From RYN-230 sp963813975 (GTDB lineage Bacteria > Actinomycetota > Actinomycetes > Streptosporangiales > Streptosporangiaceae): DNA of 64,000 nt. Position 1 is the stretch's first letter. Every line of letters starts with the position of its first letter. Shown here piece by piece: positions 32,391 through 40,690 of the stretch. The notes below the pieces were generated by a model that saw nothing but the letters and a program-made list of their open reading frames with translations, ran no database searches and was not told the DNA's origin. The stretch is from positions 124,001 through 188,000 of the forward strand of contig CAWFAP010000002.1 in assembly GCA_963813975.1 (NCBI GenBank), in the 5' to 3' direction. Position numbers and translations under genes: made by a program.

Positions 32391-33064
32391 ACGACCTCAA
32401 GGACCTGCTCGCGCTGGCCCTCGATGACGGGCACGGCCCCGGACCCGCCGTCCGCCCCGATCCGGCCGGCGATCTGGCCCGGGGCCGCCGCCTGCTCCGG
32501 CGCCGCCGCCTCGCGGGCGTCACGGCCACGGCCGCCGCTGCGGCCGTGGCCGCTGGCGTGGTGCCGCTGCTGATCAGCAACGGCACCAGCGGGCCGGCCG
32601 GCGGCGCGCAGGCCGGGTCCACGCAGCAGGCGAGCGCACCGGCGGCCGGCCCCCGTGGGGCACCCATCGCCCTGGTCGCCTACGACGGCCAGCAGCCGGC
32701 GGGTTACCAGGTGGCGGAGATGCCGGCCGGCTGGGCCGTGCAGGGCGGTAACGCCTACGCGCTGACCATCGCGCCTCGCAGCGACACGAACTCCGACCCC
32801 AGCGTCTTCGTCGGCAAGATCGTCGTCATGCTGCAGTCCACGGATGCCCCCGCGCCTCCGACCCAGGGGGCGGTGGTTGCGGTCAGCGGCCGCCCCGGCC
32901 GGCTGACCGTCCAGGACCACACCCAGGTGCTCATCTACCGGGACACCCACGGGCACTGGGTCGTCATCCAGGCTCCGACGTCGCTGGGCTGGGATGATAC
33001 CCGGCTGGCCCAGTTCGCCGCCGGGGTCCAGGTGCTGCACAACGCCCGTCCTGGTCACGGCTGA
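32387..33064 (+). CDS. Membrane-anchored partner of the SigE-family sigma factor
   Basis: A 225-residue protein with an acidic cytoplasmic N-terminus (MNDLKDLLALALDDGHG), a basic patch (RGRRLLRRRRLAGV), one membrane helix (TATAAAAAVAAGVVPLLI, about 44-62) and an Ala/Gly-rich spacer. A beta-rich extracytoplasmic domain follows, with PIALVAYDGQQPAGYQVAEM and VLIYRDTHGHWVVIQ. The topology and the 4-bp overlap with the sigma gene fit a regulator, possibly an anti-sigma factor. No zinc-binding ZAS motif is present. Comparable pairs are common in actinomycetes and are functionally uncharacterised. Confidence 0.8.
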   Translation: MNDLKDLLALALDDGHGPGPAVRPDPAGDLARGRRLLRRRRLAGVTATAAAAAVAAGVVPLLISNGTSGPAGGAQAGSTQQASAPAAGPRGAPIALVAYDGQQPAGYQVAEMPAGWAVQGGNAYALTIAPRSDTNSDPSVFVGKIVVMLQSTDAPAPPTQGAVVAVSGRPGRLTVQDHTQVLIYRDTHGHWVVIQAPTSLGWDDTRLAQFAAGVQVLHNARPGHG

Positions 33065-33274
33065 CCAGGGCCGTTTCACCAGCCGGCCGTACGGGCACAA
33101 CCGCCAGAGATGGCTGGCAAAGCCACTCATCCGCTCCTTTCCGGCGGGCATTTAGCCTGCTCAGCGCCAATTCTGGCGGCCCACTCCCCGGGCCGGGCGG
33201 GGCGGATGACACGGGGATCATCCACTTGAGCGGGACCGCCGGGCGCGTGGCCGGGCGGCCCCGCCCCGAGTTAC

Positions 33275-34576
33275 GTGAGGCTCAGCGTGCGGGGAATCCG
33301 GGGGATCGGCGCGTCATATCGGGGCCGGGAAGGCTGGCTGGCGGGCGCCGCGGGGATATGCCTGCTCGTCGCGGCCTGCTCGGGAGGGGGTGGCCAGCCG
33401 GCGGGCAGCGCCCGGCCCGGGGCCCGCAGCGCCCCGCCCACCATCTCGCCGGCGGGCGGCAACCCGGGAGTGAGCCCGCAGGCTCCCGTCACGGTCACCG
33501 CCCACGCCGGCAGCCGGATCCGCAGCGTCCAGGTCAGGATGCGCGGAGCCTCGGTCGGGGGCACGCTGACCGCGGACAGCAGCCGCACGCGGGCCACCTG
33601 GCACAGCACCTGGGCGCTGCACCCGGCCCAGGACTACACCGTCACCGCGACAGCCGTGGATTCCTCTGGCCGCACGGTCACCAGGACGACCTCATTCCGG
33701 ACCCTCGCGCCCGGTCACACGTTCAGGGCCCACATCTACGAGGGATACGGCCAGACCTTCGGGGTCGGGATGCCGGTGATCCTGACCTTCAGCCACCCGA
33801 TCAGGAACCGCGCCGCCGTGGAGCGCTCCCTCCAGCTGCGCACCTCGCGCCCGGTGACCGGCGCCTGGTACTGGGACGGGAACGAGACCCTGTACTTCCG
33901 GCCGCAGAACTACTGGCCCCCGCACACCACGGTGAGCCTGGACGCGCACCTGAACGGGGTGGAGGGCGCGCCGGGGGTCTACGCCCGGCACGACCTGACC
34001 CAGACGTTCCGGATCGGGAGATCGCTGATCGTCACGGCGAGCACGGCCACCCACCACATGCACGTCTACCGGAACGGCCACCTGCTCTACACCTGGCCGA
34101 TCAGCACCGGCCGGCCGGGCGACGACACGCCGGACGGCACCTACCTGACCATCGACAAGGGCAACCCGGTCCTGATGACCGGCCCCGGCTACAGCCTGGA
34201 GGTGCCCTGGTCGGTCCGCTTCACCTGGAGCGGTGACTACCTGCACGACGCGTACTGGTCCGTGGGTGAGCAGGGCGCGGTCAACGTGAGCCACGGCTGC
34301 GTGAACATGCCGCCCGCCGACGCCCAGACCTACTACCAGATGGAGAATCCCGGCGATCCGGTCATGATCACGGGCAGCCCGCGCGCCGGCATCTGGGGCA
34401 ACGGCTGGACCGTGTGGTTTCTGTCCTGGAAGAAACTGGTGCGGGGGAGCGCCCTGGGCATGGCGGTGCAGGCCGGCCCCGAGGGCAGTACGTTCGTCAG
34501 CCCGTCCTCGGTGCCCCCGTCCACGGCGTCCTTCCCGCTGCAGACGGCGAAGCCAGGCAGTGCCGCCGCCGCGTAA
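33275..34576 (+). CDS. L,D-transpeptidase lipoprotein (YkuD)
   Basis: A 433-residue exported protein. The N-terminus is a lipoprotein signal with lipobox LVAAC (Cys35). Residues about 60-210 form two Ig-like beta domains (VTVTAHAGSRIRSVQVRMRG; FGVGMPVILTFSHPIRN) like those of mycobacterial LdtMt enzymes. Residues about 250-385 are the YkuD domain with the active-site motif SHGCVNMPPADA. It should form 3-3 crosslinks in peptidoglycan at the outer membrane face, by a mechanism carbapenems inhibit. The GTG start is preferred for the basic N-region. It is monocistronic. Confidence 0.94.
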   Translation: MRLSVRGIRGIGASYRGREGWLAGAAGICLLVAACSGGGGQPAGSARPGARSAPPTISPAGGNPGVSPQAPVTVTAHAGSRIRSVQVRMRGASVGGTLTADSSRTRATWHSTWALHPAQDYTVTATAVDSSGRTVTRTTSFRTLAPGHTFRAHIYEGYGQTFGVGMPVILTFSHPIRNRAAVERSLQLRTSRPVTGAWYWDGNETLYFRPQNYWPPHTTVSLDAHLNGVEGAPGVYARHDLTQTFRIGRSLIVTASTATHHMHVYRNGHLLYTWPISTGRPGDDTPDGTYLTIDKGNPVLMTGPGYSLEVPWSVRFTWSGDYLHDAYWSVGEQGAVNVSHGCVNMPPADAQTYYQMENPGDPVMITGSPRAGIWGNGWTVWFLSWKKLVRGSALGMAVQAGPEGSTFVSPSSVPPSTASFPLQTAKPGSAAAA

Positions 34577-34739
34577 TTGCGCCGGTCAGCGGCCCGGTGC
34601 AATGCGGCCCTGGTCACAGCCCATGGGCCGGTCACGAGGCGGCGATACGTTGCCCCCGCTGATACCTTGGCTTTAACCGGACGCAGGCAGCGGCGGCGTC
34701 CTGCGCCGGTCTCCGTCTCTACTACTCGCGGGATCTGGT

Positions 34740-35795
34740 GTGGGTAGATGGGTTAGTGCCCCGTTGGCCGCCTGCCTGCTGGCCCTAGCAGCCGCAGGCT
34801 GTACCGGGCGTGCCGTCTCGGCGAGCATCCAGTCGCCGGCCGGGTCCGCTTCCCCGGCGCGGACCAGCCCGGCGGCCAGCACCGCATCGCCGAACCCGTC
34901 CGCGTCGGCCGCCCCCGCGACCGGGGCGCCGCCGATGTCCGGGCGGCCGCTGCCTGCGGGCACCGCGGCCAAACTGCCCGCCGGGGCCTACTACCTGCTC
35001 GCCGGCCGGACCCTGGGCAGCCTGAACGTCTGGGAAGCCGGGCCGGGCCGGGCCGTCGCCCAGCTCACCCACAATCCTCCCGGTCACGGGATCGACGCGC
35101 TCGCCGCATCGGCCGCCGGCATCATCGTGGCTGACGCCGCGGACGGGATCGACCGGCTGGCCCGGTGGACCGGGCACGGCCTGACGTGGCTGCGCCACGA
35201 CCTCCGGGGCCCGATCATCCACGGCAGCTCGCCCGATATCCGCGGCAACGGGACCATCGGCTATGTCACCCCGCCCACCGAGGCCGCAGGCCACCGGGTG
35301 GCGGACTTTGCGATCTGGACCCAGCCCTCGTTCACCAGCCGGGCCACGGTCGTGTACCGGCAGCGCCGCCCGATGGACGGCCCGGTGTTCGGGCCGCACG
35401 GTCAGATCGCCATCGAGGGCTGGACCGGCCCGCAGGGCAGCCGCCGGCCGAGCGTGCTGATCTACCGTGACGGCCAGGTCACCACGCTCAGCACCGGGAT
35501 CTCCGCGATTCCCTCCCTGCTGGCCTGGGGGCGCCGCGCGCCCGCCCTGGCCGTTGCGTTCCCGGCGCACCGGGCCGAATTGCTGTTCCCTGACGCCAGG
35601 CGGCAGCCGCTGCCGCGCGGCTGGCAGCCGCTGGCCTGGAATCCCTCCGGCACCCAGCTGCTCATGCAGTCCGCCACGGCCCTCGGTGTCTGGTCGGCCG
35701 CCGACCCCGGCCAGGGAGTGCGGACGGTCGGCCTGATCACCCCCGGGATGCAGATCCTCCAGGCCGTCTGGCTGGCGCACAAAGCACCGATGTGA
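34740..35795 (+). CDS. Putative lipoprotein with beta-propeller-like domain
   Basis: A 351-residue protein with a lipoprotein signal (SAPLAACLLALAAAGCTG, Cys at about 22) and a 50-residue Ser/Pro/Ala-rich spacer. The mature domain repeats short strands with turns typical of WD/TolB-like propellers: YYLLAGRTLGSLNVWE, IIVADAADGIDRLARW, GPVFGPHGQIAIEGW, SVLIYRDGQVTTLS and WQPLAWNPSGTQLLMQS. The propeller call rests on this pattern only. Function is unknown. It is neither close to nor cotranscribed with a recognisable partner, lying 164 bp after the L,D-transpeptidase gene. Confidence 0.75.
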   Translation: MGRWVSAPLAACLLALAAAGCTGRAVSASIQSPAGSASPARTSPAASTASPNPSASAAPATGAPPMSGRPLPAGTAAKLPAGAYYLLAGRTLGSLNVWEAGPGRAVAQLTHNPPGHGIDALAASAAGIIVADAADGIDRLARWTGHGLTWLRHDLRGPIIHGSSPDIRGNGTIGYVTPPTEAAGHRVADFAIWTQPSFTSRATVVYRQRRPMDGPVFGPHGQIAIEGWTGPQGSRRPSVLIYRDGQVTTLSTGISAIPSLLAWGRRAPALAVAFPAHRAELLFPDARRQPLPRGWQPLAWNPSGTQLLMQSATALGVWSAADPGQGVRTVGLITPGMQILQAVWLAHKAPM

Positions 35796-35850
35796 TCTCC
35801 GGCTCAGCCCGGCCCGGAAGAATCTCCCGCCGCGCCCAGTTGGCCGCTAT

Positions 35851-36867
35851 GTGAGCGACATACCGTTGTCCGTGCTGGACCTGGCCCCGGTGGCGGCCGG
35901 GGCCTCCGCTGGCCAGGCCCTGGAGTACACGACCCGGCTGGCCCGGCGCACTGAGGAGCTGGGATACCGCCGGTTCTGGGTAGCTGAGCACCACAACATG
36001 CCGGCCATCGCCAGCTCCGCCCCGGCCGTGCTGATCGCCCACCTCGCGGCGGCGACCACCACCATCCGGGTGGGGTCCGGCGGCGTGATGCTGCCCAATC
36101 ACGCGCCACTGGTCGTGGCGGAGCAGTTCGGCACCCTCGAAGCGCTGCACCCCGGCCGGATCGACCTGGGCATCGGCCGCGCCCCGGGCACGGACCAGTA
36201 CACCGCGCTCGCGTTGCGGCGCACCATGGAAGGGCTCTCAGCCGAGGCGTTCCCGCAGGAACTGGCCGACCTCATCAAGCTCTTCAGCGCGGAGGGCCTG
36301 CGGCGGCCGATCACCGCGACGCCCGGGCGGGGGGACATGCCCGCCATCTGGCTGCTCGGATCCAGCGGGTTCAGTGCCCAGCTCGCCGGGCTGCTCGGCC
36401 TGCCGTTCGCGTTCGCGCACCATTTCAGCCCGGCCAACACCGTGCCCGCGCTGGAGCTGTACCGGCAGAATTTCCAGCCGTCCCAGTGGCTGGAGCGGCC
36501 GCACACGATGGTGGCGGTCAGCGCGATCTGCGCTGATACCGACGAGCGGGCCCGGTGGCTCTCCGGGCCGGCCGCCCTGTCGTTCCTCCGGCTGCGGGCC
36601 GGCACCCCGGCCCCGCTGGCCAGCCCCGAGGAGGCGGCGGCCTATCCCTATTCGGACCAGGAGCGCGTATTCGCCCAGGACCGTTTCTCCGGCCAGGCCC
36701 TCGGCTCGCCGGAGACGGTCCGCCAGCAGCTGTCGAGCCTGCTCGAGCGGACCGCCGCCGACGAGCTGATGCTGACCACGATGGTCTACGACATCGGGGA
36801 CCGGGTCCGTTCGTTCGAGCTGATCACCGAGAAGGTCGCGGGCAGCCTGGCCAGACCCGGCGCCTGA
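35851..36867 (+). CDS. LLM-class (luciferase-like) flavin monooxygenase
   Basis: A 338-residue TIM-barrel protein of the bacterial luciferase superfamily, MsnO8/'LLM class' subgroup. Landmarks are SVLDLAPVAAGASAGQALEY, RRFWVAEHHNMPAIASSAPA, TIRVGSGGVMLPNHAPLVVA, RIDLGIGRAPGTDQYTALAL and GSPETVRQQLSSLLERTAAD. The HH pair in 'AEHHNMP' and the 'GRAPGTD' loop match the FMN-binding alkanal-monooxygenase-like group. It likely oxidises a small hydrophobic substrate with reduced FMN supplied by a separate reductase. The GTG start lacks a clear ribosome site. A stem-loop follows the gene. Confidence 0.92.
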   Translation: MSDIPLSVLDLAPVAAGASAGQALEYTTRLARRTEELGYRRFWVAEHHNMPAIASSAPAVLIAHLAAATTTIRVGSGGVMLPNHAPLVVAEQFGTLEALHPGRIDLGIGRAPGTDQYTALALRRTMEGLSAEAFPQELADLIKLFSAEGLRRPITATPGRGDMPAIWLLGSSGFSAQLAGLLGLPFAFAHHFSPANTVPALELYRQNFQPSQWLERPHTMVAVSAICADTDERARWLSGPAALSFLRLRAGTPAPLASPEEAAAYPYSDQERVFAQDRFSGQALGSPETVRQQLSSLLERTAADELMLTTMVYDIGDRVRSFELITEKVAGSLARPGA

Positions 36868-36875
36868 GCCAGCCC

Positions 36876-36895
36876 GGCCGGCCGGAGGGCCGGCC
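36876..36895 (+). terminator. Stem-loop after the luciferase-like gene
   Basis: GGCCGGCC-GGAG-GGCCGGCC: an 8-bp perfect GC stem with a 4-nt loop, 8 bp after the stop codon. Confidence 0.5.
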
Positions 36896-37009
36896 CGGTC
36901 CCGGGCCCGCGGAACCCAGGGGAAATGCCGGCCCCGCTTTGTCTTTGGCTGGCGTTAGCCGGGGGTACACGCGGGTAGGTCAGGCCCACCTTTGAGGAGG
37001 GCGGACGTT

Positions 37010-37432
37010 ATGGCAGAACCCAGCGGCAGTGCGCAGCCCGCCGTGGACACGGAAGCTTCAGCTGGCGAACTCGTCAAGAATTTGACCGAGCAGGTTTCCC
37101 TGCTTATCCGCGACGAACTGAAACTGGCCGAATACGAGATGACCCGCAAGGCCAAGCGGCTCGGCCGTGGCGCGGGCATGTTCGGCGGCAGCGGCCTCGT
37201 GGCGCTGTACGCCATTGGCTGCCTGCTCGCCGCGGCCATTATCGGGCTGGCCAGCGTGCTGCCGGCCTGGGCGGCGGCGCTGATCGTAGGCGGCGCGCTG
37301 CTGGTCATCGCCGGTGTGGCCGCGCTGATGGGTAAGAGCCAGGTGAGCAAGGGCGTGCCGCCGGTCCCGGAGCAGACCGTGCAGAGCGTCAAGGCCGACG
37401 TGGAAGAAATCAAGGAAAGGGCACACCGATGA
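37010..37432 (+). CDS. Phage-holin-superfamily (Actinobacterial Holin-X) membrane protein
   Basis: A 140-residue protein. The N-terminal 45 residues are soluble and helical (AGELVKNLTEQVSLLIRDEL). Two membrane helices follow (GLVALYAIGCLLAAAIIGLA and AAALIVGGALLVIAGVAALM), then a charged tail (VQSVKADVEEIKERAHR). This is the conserved actinobacterial family named for similarity to holins; it is a normal chromosomal membrane protein, not evidence of a prophage. GAGGAGG lies 9 nt before the ATG. It overlaps the next gene by ATGA and is commonly paired with DUF3618 proteins, as here. Confidence 0.88.
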   Translation: MAEPSGSAQPAVDTEASAGELVKNLTEQVSLLIRDELKLAEYEMTRKAKRLGRGAGMFGGSGLVALYAIGCLLAAAIIGLASVLPAWAAALIVGGALLVIAGVAALMGKSQVSKGVPPVPEQTVQSVKADVEEIKERAHR

Positions 37433-37977
37433 CAGCAGAGGACACGGGAGACCAGAGCGGCCCTGGGGCCCCGCCAGACGATCCGGAGGCGCTGGTCGAG
37501 GAGATCAACCGGACCCGGGAAGAACTCGGGAACACGGTCGAGGCGCTGGCGGCCAAGGTGGACATGAAGGCCCGCGCCCAGCAGAAGGCGACGGAGGTGT
37601 CCGGGCAGGTCAAGAGCAAGGTGCGGGACGTGACCCAGGGACTGTCCGGCAAGGCGGGCCAGCTGAAGGGTGAGGTCAGCGACCGGACAGCGGGGGCCCG
37701 GCAGGCCGTGGCCGAGAACGGCAAGACCGTACTGGGCTCGGGGCAGCCGGTCACCAAGACCATCGCCGGCCGTGCCGCCCAGGCCGGCACCACCGTCCAG
37801 TCGGTCGCGACCCAGGCCGGGGCGACCGCCTGGGCGGCCACCCCGGAGCCGGTCCAGCAGCGGGCCAGGCGGGCCGCGGCCACCGTGAACCAGCACCGGG
37901 TGCCGTTCGCCGTGGCCACCGCCGTGGCCGCGCTGCTGGTCGGCGGCTGGCTCGTAGCCCGCGGCCGCCGCCGCTGA
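37429..37977 (+). CDS. DUF3618-domain protein
   Basis: A 182-residue protein with the DUF3618 signature near the N-terminus (DPEALVEEINRTREELGNTV then EALAAKVDMKARA). An amphipathic, apolipoprotein-like middle follows (QKATEVSGQVKSKVRDVTQG). One C-terminal membrane helix (VPFAVATAVAALLVGGWLVA) precedes a basic tail. The family is found with holin-superfamily membrane proteins in actinomycetes and may tether envelope components; no activity is known. It is coupled to the upstream gene and closed by a strong terminator. Confidence 0.88.
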   Translation: MTAEDTGDQSGPGAPPDDPEALVEEINRTREELGNTVEALAAKVDMKARAQQKATEVSGQVKSKVRDVTQGLSGKAGQLKGEVSDRTAGARQAVAENGKTVLGSGQPVTKTIAGRAAQAGTTVQSVATQAGATAWAATPEPVQQRARRAAATVNQHRVPFAVATAVAALLVGGWLVARGRRR

Positions 37978-37998
37978 CACCGGCGCTTAGCAGCATGA

Positions 37999-38033
37999 GA
38001 AGCCGGGCCTGATCCTCGATCAGGCCCGGCTTC
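37999..38033. terminator. Bidirectional terminator, 16-bp stem
   Basis: GAAGCCGGGCCTGATC and its exact complement enclose a 3-nt loop (CTC). The hairpin lies between the convergent DUF3618 and CYTH-CHAD genes and can serve both strands. Confidence 0.85.
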
Positions 38034-38054
38034 CGCCGACTCGGACGTCCCCTT

Positions 38055-38113
38055 CCGGACAGCCCGTTATTCCGTCAACCTGGCCATTCCGGGCCTGCCG
38101 GACAGTCCGTTAT
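38055..38113. repeat. Pair of 16-bp direct repeats
   Basis: CCGGACAGCCCGTTAT (38055-38070) recurs as CCGGACAGTCCGTTAT (38098-38113) with one mismatch, 43 bp apart. The second copy reaches into the stop codon region of the CYTH-CHAD gene. Function is unknown. Confidence 0.6.
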
Positions 38114-39690
38114 CTGGCCCAATGGCTGAACCGGGGGCGGGGAATCCGCTTCCAGGTCCGCTGCCCCTTCGCCCGCAACCGGGCCGCCCGCTGGTCTTCC
38201 CGCTCGTACAGCAGCCCGAAGGTGAACGCGTTCTCACCGGCCAGGTGCGCGCTGATGCCGAGGTCCCGGTCCACGTCCCGGGCTACCACCGCATCCTGGT
38301 GGTCGCCGAGCACGGACTGGATCTTCTTCATTTGCTTGGTGAAGCGCCTGGCGTCCTTGCCGATGGCCGAGCTGACCGCCTCGCCGGCGTACCGGGCCCG
38401 CTTGGCGGCCTTCCGGGCCTCGTGAAAGGCCAGTTCCCGCGGCCGGCCCGGGGGCGTGTGCCCGGCCCGGCGGATTCGCCGCCCGGTGCGCCGGTAGGCC
38501 CGGCGGGCCGCGGCGGGCAGGACCCGGCGTGCAGGCCGGGCCGCCTCAGCCGACAACGGCGGATCACCCAGCAGCCCGTCCAGCGCGTCCCGCAACGCGA
38601 AGTAACGCGCAGAGTCCAGTGCGGCCAGCACGTTCCTGCGCGCCGCCGCCTGGATCGGGGCGTAGTGGCCCTGCACCCGGGCCTGGGCCGGCCCGAGCAC
38701 CAGCTCGGGCGGGATCGTCCGCAGGTTCTGCGTAAGCCGGCCGGCCAGCACCTCGGCGTCGCGGGCTTCACCGAGGACCTCACCGAGCCATTTCAGCTCG
38801 GCCAGGATCCCCTCGGTCCCGGACCGCGGGATGATCTCGCCGAACGTCTGCAGGGTGCTGCGCAGGCGGCGGGTGGTGACCCGCATCTGGTGCACCGAGT
38901 CGGGCTCATCCGCCCGGACCAGCGGGTCCAGCGACCCCAGCCGCGCCGCGTGCTCTTCCAGGTAAGCCAGCACGACGTCGCCCGCGGATGCGGGTGCCTG
39001 GCGCCGTCCGGCCTGCGCGTTCGCGGCGGGCCGCTGGCCGTTGGGGCCCGTCCGGCCCCGGGCCGGCCCGCCATCCGCCTGCCCGTCCTGGACCGTCCAG
39101 CCCAGGGCCCGCTCCAGCTTCGCGGTCCGGGCCGAGGGCTGCAGGCCGTCCCGGCGGAGCTGCGCGTCAGCTGCCCGCAGGAGCCGCGGGCCGCCCCCGG
39201 TCAGCTCTACCTCCACCTCCGCCCAGCGGGAGATCACGGTCTCCTCGCCCAGGGTCTGGGCCGAGACGTCATCGGCGGCGACCTCGGCGAGCGAGGTGCC
39301 CGTGCCGTCGACCAGGGTGAGAATATGCCGCCGCGTGCTGATCCGGGCCACCGGCCGCAACGCCTCGCCCCGGGTGTAGCCGCGGACCAGGCCCGCCAGC
39401 CGGGCGGGCACCTGGCGGCCGCGGCCGAGCGGCACCCGGATCTCCCGGCGGGTCTTGCCCCCGGCCGGGAGTTTCAGGTGCCAGCCAGGGTCGCTGCCCC
39501 CACGCCGCCGCCGCAGGGTCACCCCGTTGCGGATCAGCCGCATGTCGCTCGTGTCGTAGTACTCCGCTTCCAGGAGCTGCTCTTCGGGGCCGGCCGCGCC
39601 TGCCACGCTGGGCAGCTTGCCCAGCCGCGGCACGGTGCTGCCGGGAGGAGCCTCGTACTTGATCTCGGTCTCGTTGACAGTCGTGCTCAT
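38110..39690 (-). CDS. CYTH and CHAD domain protein
   Basis: A 526-residue protein. Residues 1-200 are a CYTH triphosphate-tunnel domain with the opening ETEIKYEAP, LLEAEYYDTSDMRLIRNGVT and TRREIRVPLG. Residues about 235-510 are a CHAD domain, helical and rich in conserved His/Arg (VHQMRVTTRRLRSTLQTFGE; EARKAAKRARYAGEAVSSAI; LGDHQDAVVARDVD). CHAD domains bind polyphosphate, and CYTH domains act on triphosphorylated substrates. The fusion implies binding or hydrolysis of polyphosphate/triphosphate, in a stress or granule context. It is convergent with the DUF3618 gene, with a shared terminator between. Confidence 0.93.
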   Translation of the reverse strand: MSTTVNETEIKYEAPPGSTVPRLGKLPSVAGAAGPEEQLLEAEYYDTSDMRLIRNGVTLRRRRGGSDPGWHLKLPAGGKTRREIRVPLGRGRQVPARLAGLVRGYTRGEALRPVARISTRRHILTLVDGTGTSLAEVAADDVSAQTLGEETVISRWAEVEVELTGGGPRLLRAADAQLRRDGLQPSARTAKLERALGWTVQDGQADGGPARGRTGPNGQRPAANAQAGRRQAPASAGDVVLAYLEEHAARLGSLDPLVRADEPDSVHQMRVTTRRLRSTLQTFGEIIPRSGTEGILAELKWLGEVLGEARDAEVLAGRLTQNLRTIPPELVLGPAQARVQGHYAPIQAAARRNVLAALDSARYFALRDALDGLLGDPPLSAEAARPARRVLPAAARRAYRRTGRRIRRAGHTPPGRPRELAFHEARKAAKRARYAGEAVSSAIGKDARRFTKQMKKIQSVLGDHQDAVVARDVDRDLGISAHLAGENAFTFGLLYEREDQRAARLRAKGQRTWKRIPRPRFSHWAR

Positions 39691-39872
39691 GCCCCGCCAC
39701 TACCCGGGCGCCGCCGCCGCGAACACATGCTGACTGGCGGGTTCGGTGCGTGGTACGGGTCCTACCCCCAGGGCCGTGCGGGCGGACTATACCCGGAGCC
39801 GCCCCGGGGCCGTGTTTGGGGGGGCGAAAGCGGGGGAGTCGTTGGGGCGCTACTCCGGAAAGGGAGGTTCCC

Positions 39873-40685
39873 ATGTCAACTGGGGCCATTGTGGCGATCG
39901 TTGTCGTCGTTATTGTCGTGGCCGCCGTCCTGATCGTGATGACGGCGATGAACCGCCGTCACCGGCTGCAGGAACGGTTCGGGCCTGAATACGACCGGGC
40001 GCTCACCGAGCACGGCAGCAGGCGGGAGGCGGAAGCCGACCTCGCCGGGCGGGAACAGCACGTCAAGGAGCTGGATATCCGCCCGCTGAGCCAGGTCGCG
40101 CGGACTCAGTACATGTCGGAGTGGACCGCCGTCCAGGAGCAGTTCGTGGATGCGCCGCAGGCTGCCGTGACCGGAGCGCAGACGCTGGTCTCGGCCGTGA
40201 TGGAGGACCGTGGCTACCCGACCCAGCCGTACGACCAGACGCTCGCCGACCTGTCCGTCCAGCATGCGAGCACGCTCGATCACTTCCGGGCCGCCCATGA
40301 GATCAGCAAGAATGCCGCGGCCGGCGCCGCGTCCACGGAGGACCTGCGCCAGGCGATGATCCACTACCGGGCGCTCTTCGCCGAGCTGCTCGGCGAGCCC
40401 GCCGGCCGCGCCGACGGCAGCGCCGCCGGCGAGAGCGTCACCACCACCTCGCCCGACGGCCTGCCCCCGGTGGATGAGTCCCCGGCAGACCAGCGTGCGG
40501 CGGATCAGGCCCCCGCCGGCGAGCCGGCGGCAGACCAGCCGGCGGCAGACCAGCCGGTGGCGAATCAGGCCGCCGCCCCGGCCGGCCCGGGCACCCCGGC
40601 CGAGACCCCGAGCCAGGCCGCGGGCGACCCGGCCCGCAATCCGAGCCCCGACGCGGTGACCACCGCGCGGCGGCAGGAGAGGTGA
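39873..40685 (+). CDS. Membrane-anchored protein with FVD-P / TEDLR domain (paralogue A)
   Basis: A 270-residue protein. One N-terminal helix (GAIVAIVVVVIVVAAVLIVM, residues 4-24) is followed by a charged coiled segment (HRLQERFGPEYDRALTEHGS). A domain at about 80-175 has landmarks WTAVQEQFVDAPQAAVTGA, LVSAVMEDRGYP and STEDLRQAMIHYRALFAELL. A disordered Ala/Asp/Gln/Pro tail completes it. The same domain recurs in the next gene. The family occurs in actinomycetes without known function; membrane attachment and disordered tail suggest an envelope-stress adapter (inference). AGGGAGG supports the ATG. Confidence 0.78.
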   Translation: MSTGAIVAIVVVVIVVAAVLIVMTAMNRRHRLQERFGPEYDRALTEHGSRREAEADLAGREQHVKELDIRPLSQVARTQYMSEWTAVQEQFVDAPQAAVTGAQTLVSAVMEDRGYPTQPYDQTLADLSVQHASTLDHFRAAHEISKNAAAGAASTEDLRQAMIHYRALFAELLGEPAGRADGSAAGESVTTTSPDGLPPVDESPADQRAADQAPAGEPAADQPAADQPVANQAAAPAGPGTPAETPSQAAGDPARNPSPDAVTTARRQER

Positions 40686-40690
40686 CCCAG

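Noticed and set aside
37010..37432. Possible prophage remnant because of a 'holin' family protein
   Set aside because: The family is a standard chromosomal actinobacterial membrane protein paired with DUF3618; no integrase, portal, tail or lysin genes are nearby.
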